Made by a program: the position numbers and the translations under genes
The notes under the pieces: model-generated
The model's input: only the letters and a program-made list of their open reading frames with translations
What the model was told of the DNA's origin: nothing
Database searches by the model: none
Shown here: positions 5,800-7,302 of the stretch, piece by piece
How positions within the stretch are numbered: the first letter of the stretch is position 1
Layout of the letters: every line of letters starts with the position of its first letter
Source of the DNA: Verrucomicrobiota bacterium
GTDB taxonomy: Bacteria > Verrucomicrobiota > Verrucomicrobiia > Chthoniobacterales > UBA10450
Assembly: GCA_003219115.1 (NCBI GenBank)
Contig: QHPN01000203.1
Coordinates: forward strand, 1 to 7,302
DNA: 7,302 bases
Direction: 5' to 3'

Positions 5800-6783
5800 T
5801 TAATCTGTCGCGCCCGGAACCTCGACCTTTGAGAGTTCCAGTCGCAGGTAATTGAGCACTACGGGGGCGAGAACCATCCCGGGAATCCCCATTAACCGTT
5901 CACCAATAATGAGCGCAAGAAGGGTTAGCCAAATAGGATTTCGGATTCTGTCGCCGATGATTTTGCTATTCAAAAAGTACTCCAGTTTGTGAATTGCGAC
6001 GAGAAAACCCAGCGCGATCACAGCGACCTTGAACGAAATGGTAAACGCGAGACCGACGATGATAACGTTGCTGATCAGATTGCCTACAATCGGGAGCAGG
6101 CCGCACAAAAATGTGACTGCTATTACCAGTGGGGCGTATGGCAGCCGAATAATCACGACAAACAACGCCGTCAATGAGGTGTTGATAAGCGAGATGGTGA
6201 TCTGGGCTCCCATCACGGTGGCGAAGCTGCGGTAAAAATCGCGAAACCGCTGCGCGACCTGCTGCGACAAAACGGAGTAGAGATTATTTCTTGTTGGGTG
6301 ACTTCGCCGATAAAGATCGATCTGACTATTAACGAACAGGCTGATCGCGGCGACGATCCCGACCAAAGTGAACAGGAGGGCGGTGCTCGTATTTCCGGCC
6401 AGTCGGGCCACGTTGCTGAGGTAATGAGCTTCTTCCTTCAAGGAATCGATCACGAGTGTCTTCAAACTCTCAAAATCTGTAAAAGGCAGCGGAATCTCGC
6501 GCGCTTCCGCCCAGGCACTGGCCGAGGGAATTGATTGCTCAGCCGCTTCGGGCAACGCCTTCATCGCCGCGCGCGTGAAATAAACGCCACAGAAAGCAAT
6601 GCCGGCTACGAGAAGGATAAACAAAGCCAGAGCGAGCCACTTTCTTTTCGTAAGCAAGAGCAATTTATTCAAGGCAAAAAAAGAAAATAACAAGGCGAGC
6701 AATGGCGCCCCCAAATGTAAGACACCCACCAACACCAAGGTGAGGGCGAGCAACAAGTAGGCGATATGAGCTGGAGTCATCAT
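5800..6783 (-). CDS. AI-2E/PerM (UPF0118) family membrane protein
   Basis: A 327-aa polytopic protein of the AI-2E transporter family (PF01594), which includes TqsA, YdiK and PerM. Members are exporters or permeases of mostly unknown substrate; some are proposed to export autoinducer-2 or to exchange Na+ or Li+ for protons, so the substrate here cannot be read from sequence. Hydrophobic segments lie at ~6-37, ~48-68, ~133-152, ~190-212, ~216-250 and ~253-265, with a long C-terminal hydrophobic stretch at ~284-312. A soluble region at ~72-130 lies between the second and third. Family hallmarks are GLLPIVGNLISN near 228-239 and HKLEYFLNSKIIGDRI near 265-280, then NPIWLTLLALIIGERLMGIPG and MVLAPVV near 282-309. 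Length is normal for the family. ATG 6783 is followed directly by a second ATG at 6780; only AGG close to the start suggests a weak ribosome site. Nothing nearby suggests quorum sensing. Confidence 0.92.
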   Translation of the reverse strand: MMTPAHIAYLLLALTLVLVGVLHLGAPLLALLFSFFALNKLLLLTKRKWLALALFILLVAGIAFCGVYFTRAAMKALPEAAEQSIPSASAWAEAREIPLPFTDFESLKTLVIDSLKEEAHYLSNVARLAGNTSTALLFTLVGIVAAISLFVNSQIDLYRRSHPTRNNLYSVLSQQVAQRFRDFYRSFATVMGAQITISLINTSLTALFVVIIRLPYAPLVIAVTFLCGLLPIVGNLISNVIIVGLAFTISFKVAVIALGFLVAIHKLEYFLNSKIIGDRIRNPIWLTLLALIIGERLMGIPGMVLAPVVLNYLRLELSKVEVPGATD

Positions 6784-7057
6784 GCCTGGGAGTGAGACTT
6801 TAACGGCGATTTTTAGGCGCCGCTAATTCCGACCGACGGATTTATTTGAGCGGACCGGGCGAGAGCCGATCATGCAAGGCAAATTCAGCGACCTTCCAAT
6901 TCTTGCTTTAAACGCAGCAATCCCCAGCCGGACCGCACGACCAAGACGCACTTCCAGGAAAACAAAACCAGACATTTACCGCCTGCGGTGGTCAGGTAAG
7001 CGCGCCCCACGACTTATTTGCGCGCCCACCTTTGTCCCCCCTTTTCCTCTACAATAA
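6784..7057. other. Intergenic segment upstream of the AI-2E family gene, no gene supported
   Basis: These 274 bp separate two minus-strand genes, the DUF11-type gene and the AI-2E family gene. A 61-aa plus-strand frame (6872-7057) has no ribosome site, an Arg/Pro-rich composition and no motif, so I do not call it. CGGCG at 6804-6808 can pair with CGCCG at 6818-6822 around a 9-nt loop just before the AI-2E gene. That stem is short and its role is unknown. The promoter of the AI-2E gene should be here but I cannot point to it. Confidence 0.4.
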
Positions 7058-7302
7058 TCAAAACGTATCCGTATCCGTCGCGCTGTTATTCCCGAGGTTT
7101 GGGTCGGTAACTCCGTTGGGTGCGCTAACAGTTGCGGTATCAGCGACAGAGCCGGTGGCTGATAAGCTGATCGTGACGATGGTCTTGTAAGTGATCTTGC
7201 TGCCCGCGGGCATTGCGACGGTGTCGTGAATGTCGCCGGCGCCGGTGGGACTGAAACCTGAGGCACCGCTGGTCTGGGTCGCGGTGTAAGTGACGCCGGT
7301 GA
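7058..7302 (-). CDS. C-terminal part of a DUF11-type repeat surface protein (runs off the right edge)
   Basis: Reading the minus strand from the right edge gives 80 uninterrupted residues before TGA at 7060-7058. There is no start codon in the window because the gene begins further right. The residues run TGVTYTATQTSGASGF..., AGDIHDTVAMPAGSKITYK, TIVTISLSATGSVADTATVS and finally GVTDPNLGNNSATDTDTF. The pattern (V.MPAGS.ITY......S.ATG...DTATV..P.GVTDPN..NNSATDTDT) is the C-terminal half of a DUF11 (PF01345) beta-sandwich repeat, which usually occurs in long tandem arrays in secreted or surface proteins. The protein ends directly after the repeat with no visible anchor or sorting signal. No cysteine is present. 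The frame and family are clear; the size and function of the whole protein are unknown. Confidence 0.85.
   Translation of the reverse strand, partial: TGVTYTATQTSGASGFSPTGAGDIHDTVAMPAGSKITYKTIVTISLSATGSVADTATVSAPNGVTDPNLGNNSATDTDTF

Noticed and set aside
5353..5803. Plus-strand frames of 142 and 64 aa opposite the start of the LamG-like gene
   Set aside because: They are antisense to a signal peptide and domain-coding region on the minus strand, with Arg-rich composition and no recognisable motif.
5800..6783. Quorum-sensing (autoinducer-2) locus
   Set aside because: The family name alone suggests it. No luxS, lsr or sensor genes are visible and most family members have other or unknown substrates.
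6872..7057. 61-aa plus-strand frame in the gap between the two right-hand genes
   Set aside because: No ribosome binding site, Arg/Pro-rich composition and no motif; it lies in what should be a promoter region of the minus-strand gene.
6976..7266. 96-aa minus-strand frame overlapping the right-edge gene
   Set aside because: It is out of frame with the clear DUF11-type C-terminus and has a low-complexity sequence typical of a shadow frame.

Overview
The window most likely comes from a soil- or freshwater-type member of the Verrucomicrobia, in the Spartobacteria/Chthoniobacterales direction. This rests on family recognition from memory, not on a search. The secreted protein at the left edge has the lineage-typical architecture of a TIGR02597-like body, a C-terminal beta module and dockerin-type calcium loops ending in GTSLP. 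The large minus-strand protein ends in two copies of a ~120-residue repeat (RLLIQTDNNVGIAGF..., NDDWK..., GLLEVYDL) that is also abundant in that group. Base composition is moderately GC-rich. No phage, transposon, tRNA, rRNA or CRISPR signal was seen.

Layout. (1) 91-1725, plus: a secreted, cysteine-free (when mature), dockerin-tailed protein. (2) 1827-3715, plus: a tandem pair of two-gene modules, each a membrane-anchored DsbA-like thiol oxidoreductase followed by a VKOR-type quinone-linked oxidase. The downstream module (2576-3259 and 3260-3715) is intact, with CPPC and cis-Pro in the DsbA and C-x5-C plus CRYC in the VKOR. The upstream module (1827-2049 and 2049-2569) is a relic. Its DsbA has lost about 150 central residues including the CxxC and carries a further one-base frameshift. 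Its VKOR is broken by a perfect 8-bp tandem duplication. (3) 3767-5539, minus: a convergent, secreted protein with a LamG/polysaccharide-lyase-like domain and the two C-terminal repeats. (4) 5800-6783, minus: an AI-2E/PerM-family membrane protein. (5) 7058-7302, minus: the C-terminal end of a DUF11-type surface repeat protein that runs off the right edge.

How the genes work together. The intact DsbA/VKOR pair should form a complete periplasmic disulfide-forming circuit: the DsbA domain oxidises secreted substrates, and VKOR re-oxidises it and passes electrons to membrane quinone. The neighbouring exported proteins have almost no cysteines, so they are not obvious substrates. The remaining genes look like independent cell-envelope functions.

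The most informative observation is the reconstruction of the upstream module as a decayed paralogous copy. Each lesion can be placed to within a few bases by comparison with the intact copy. The decay may also have removed translational coupling into the surviving dsbA.
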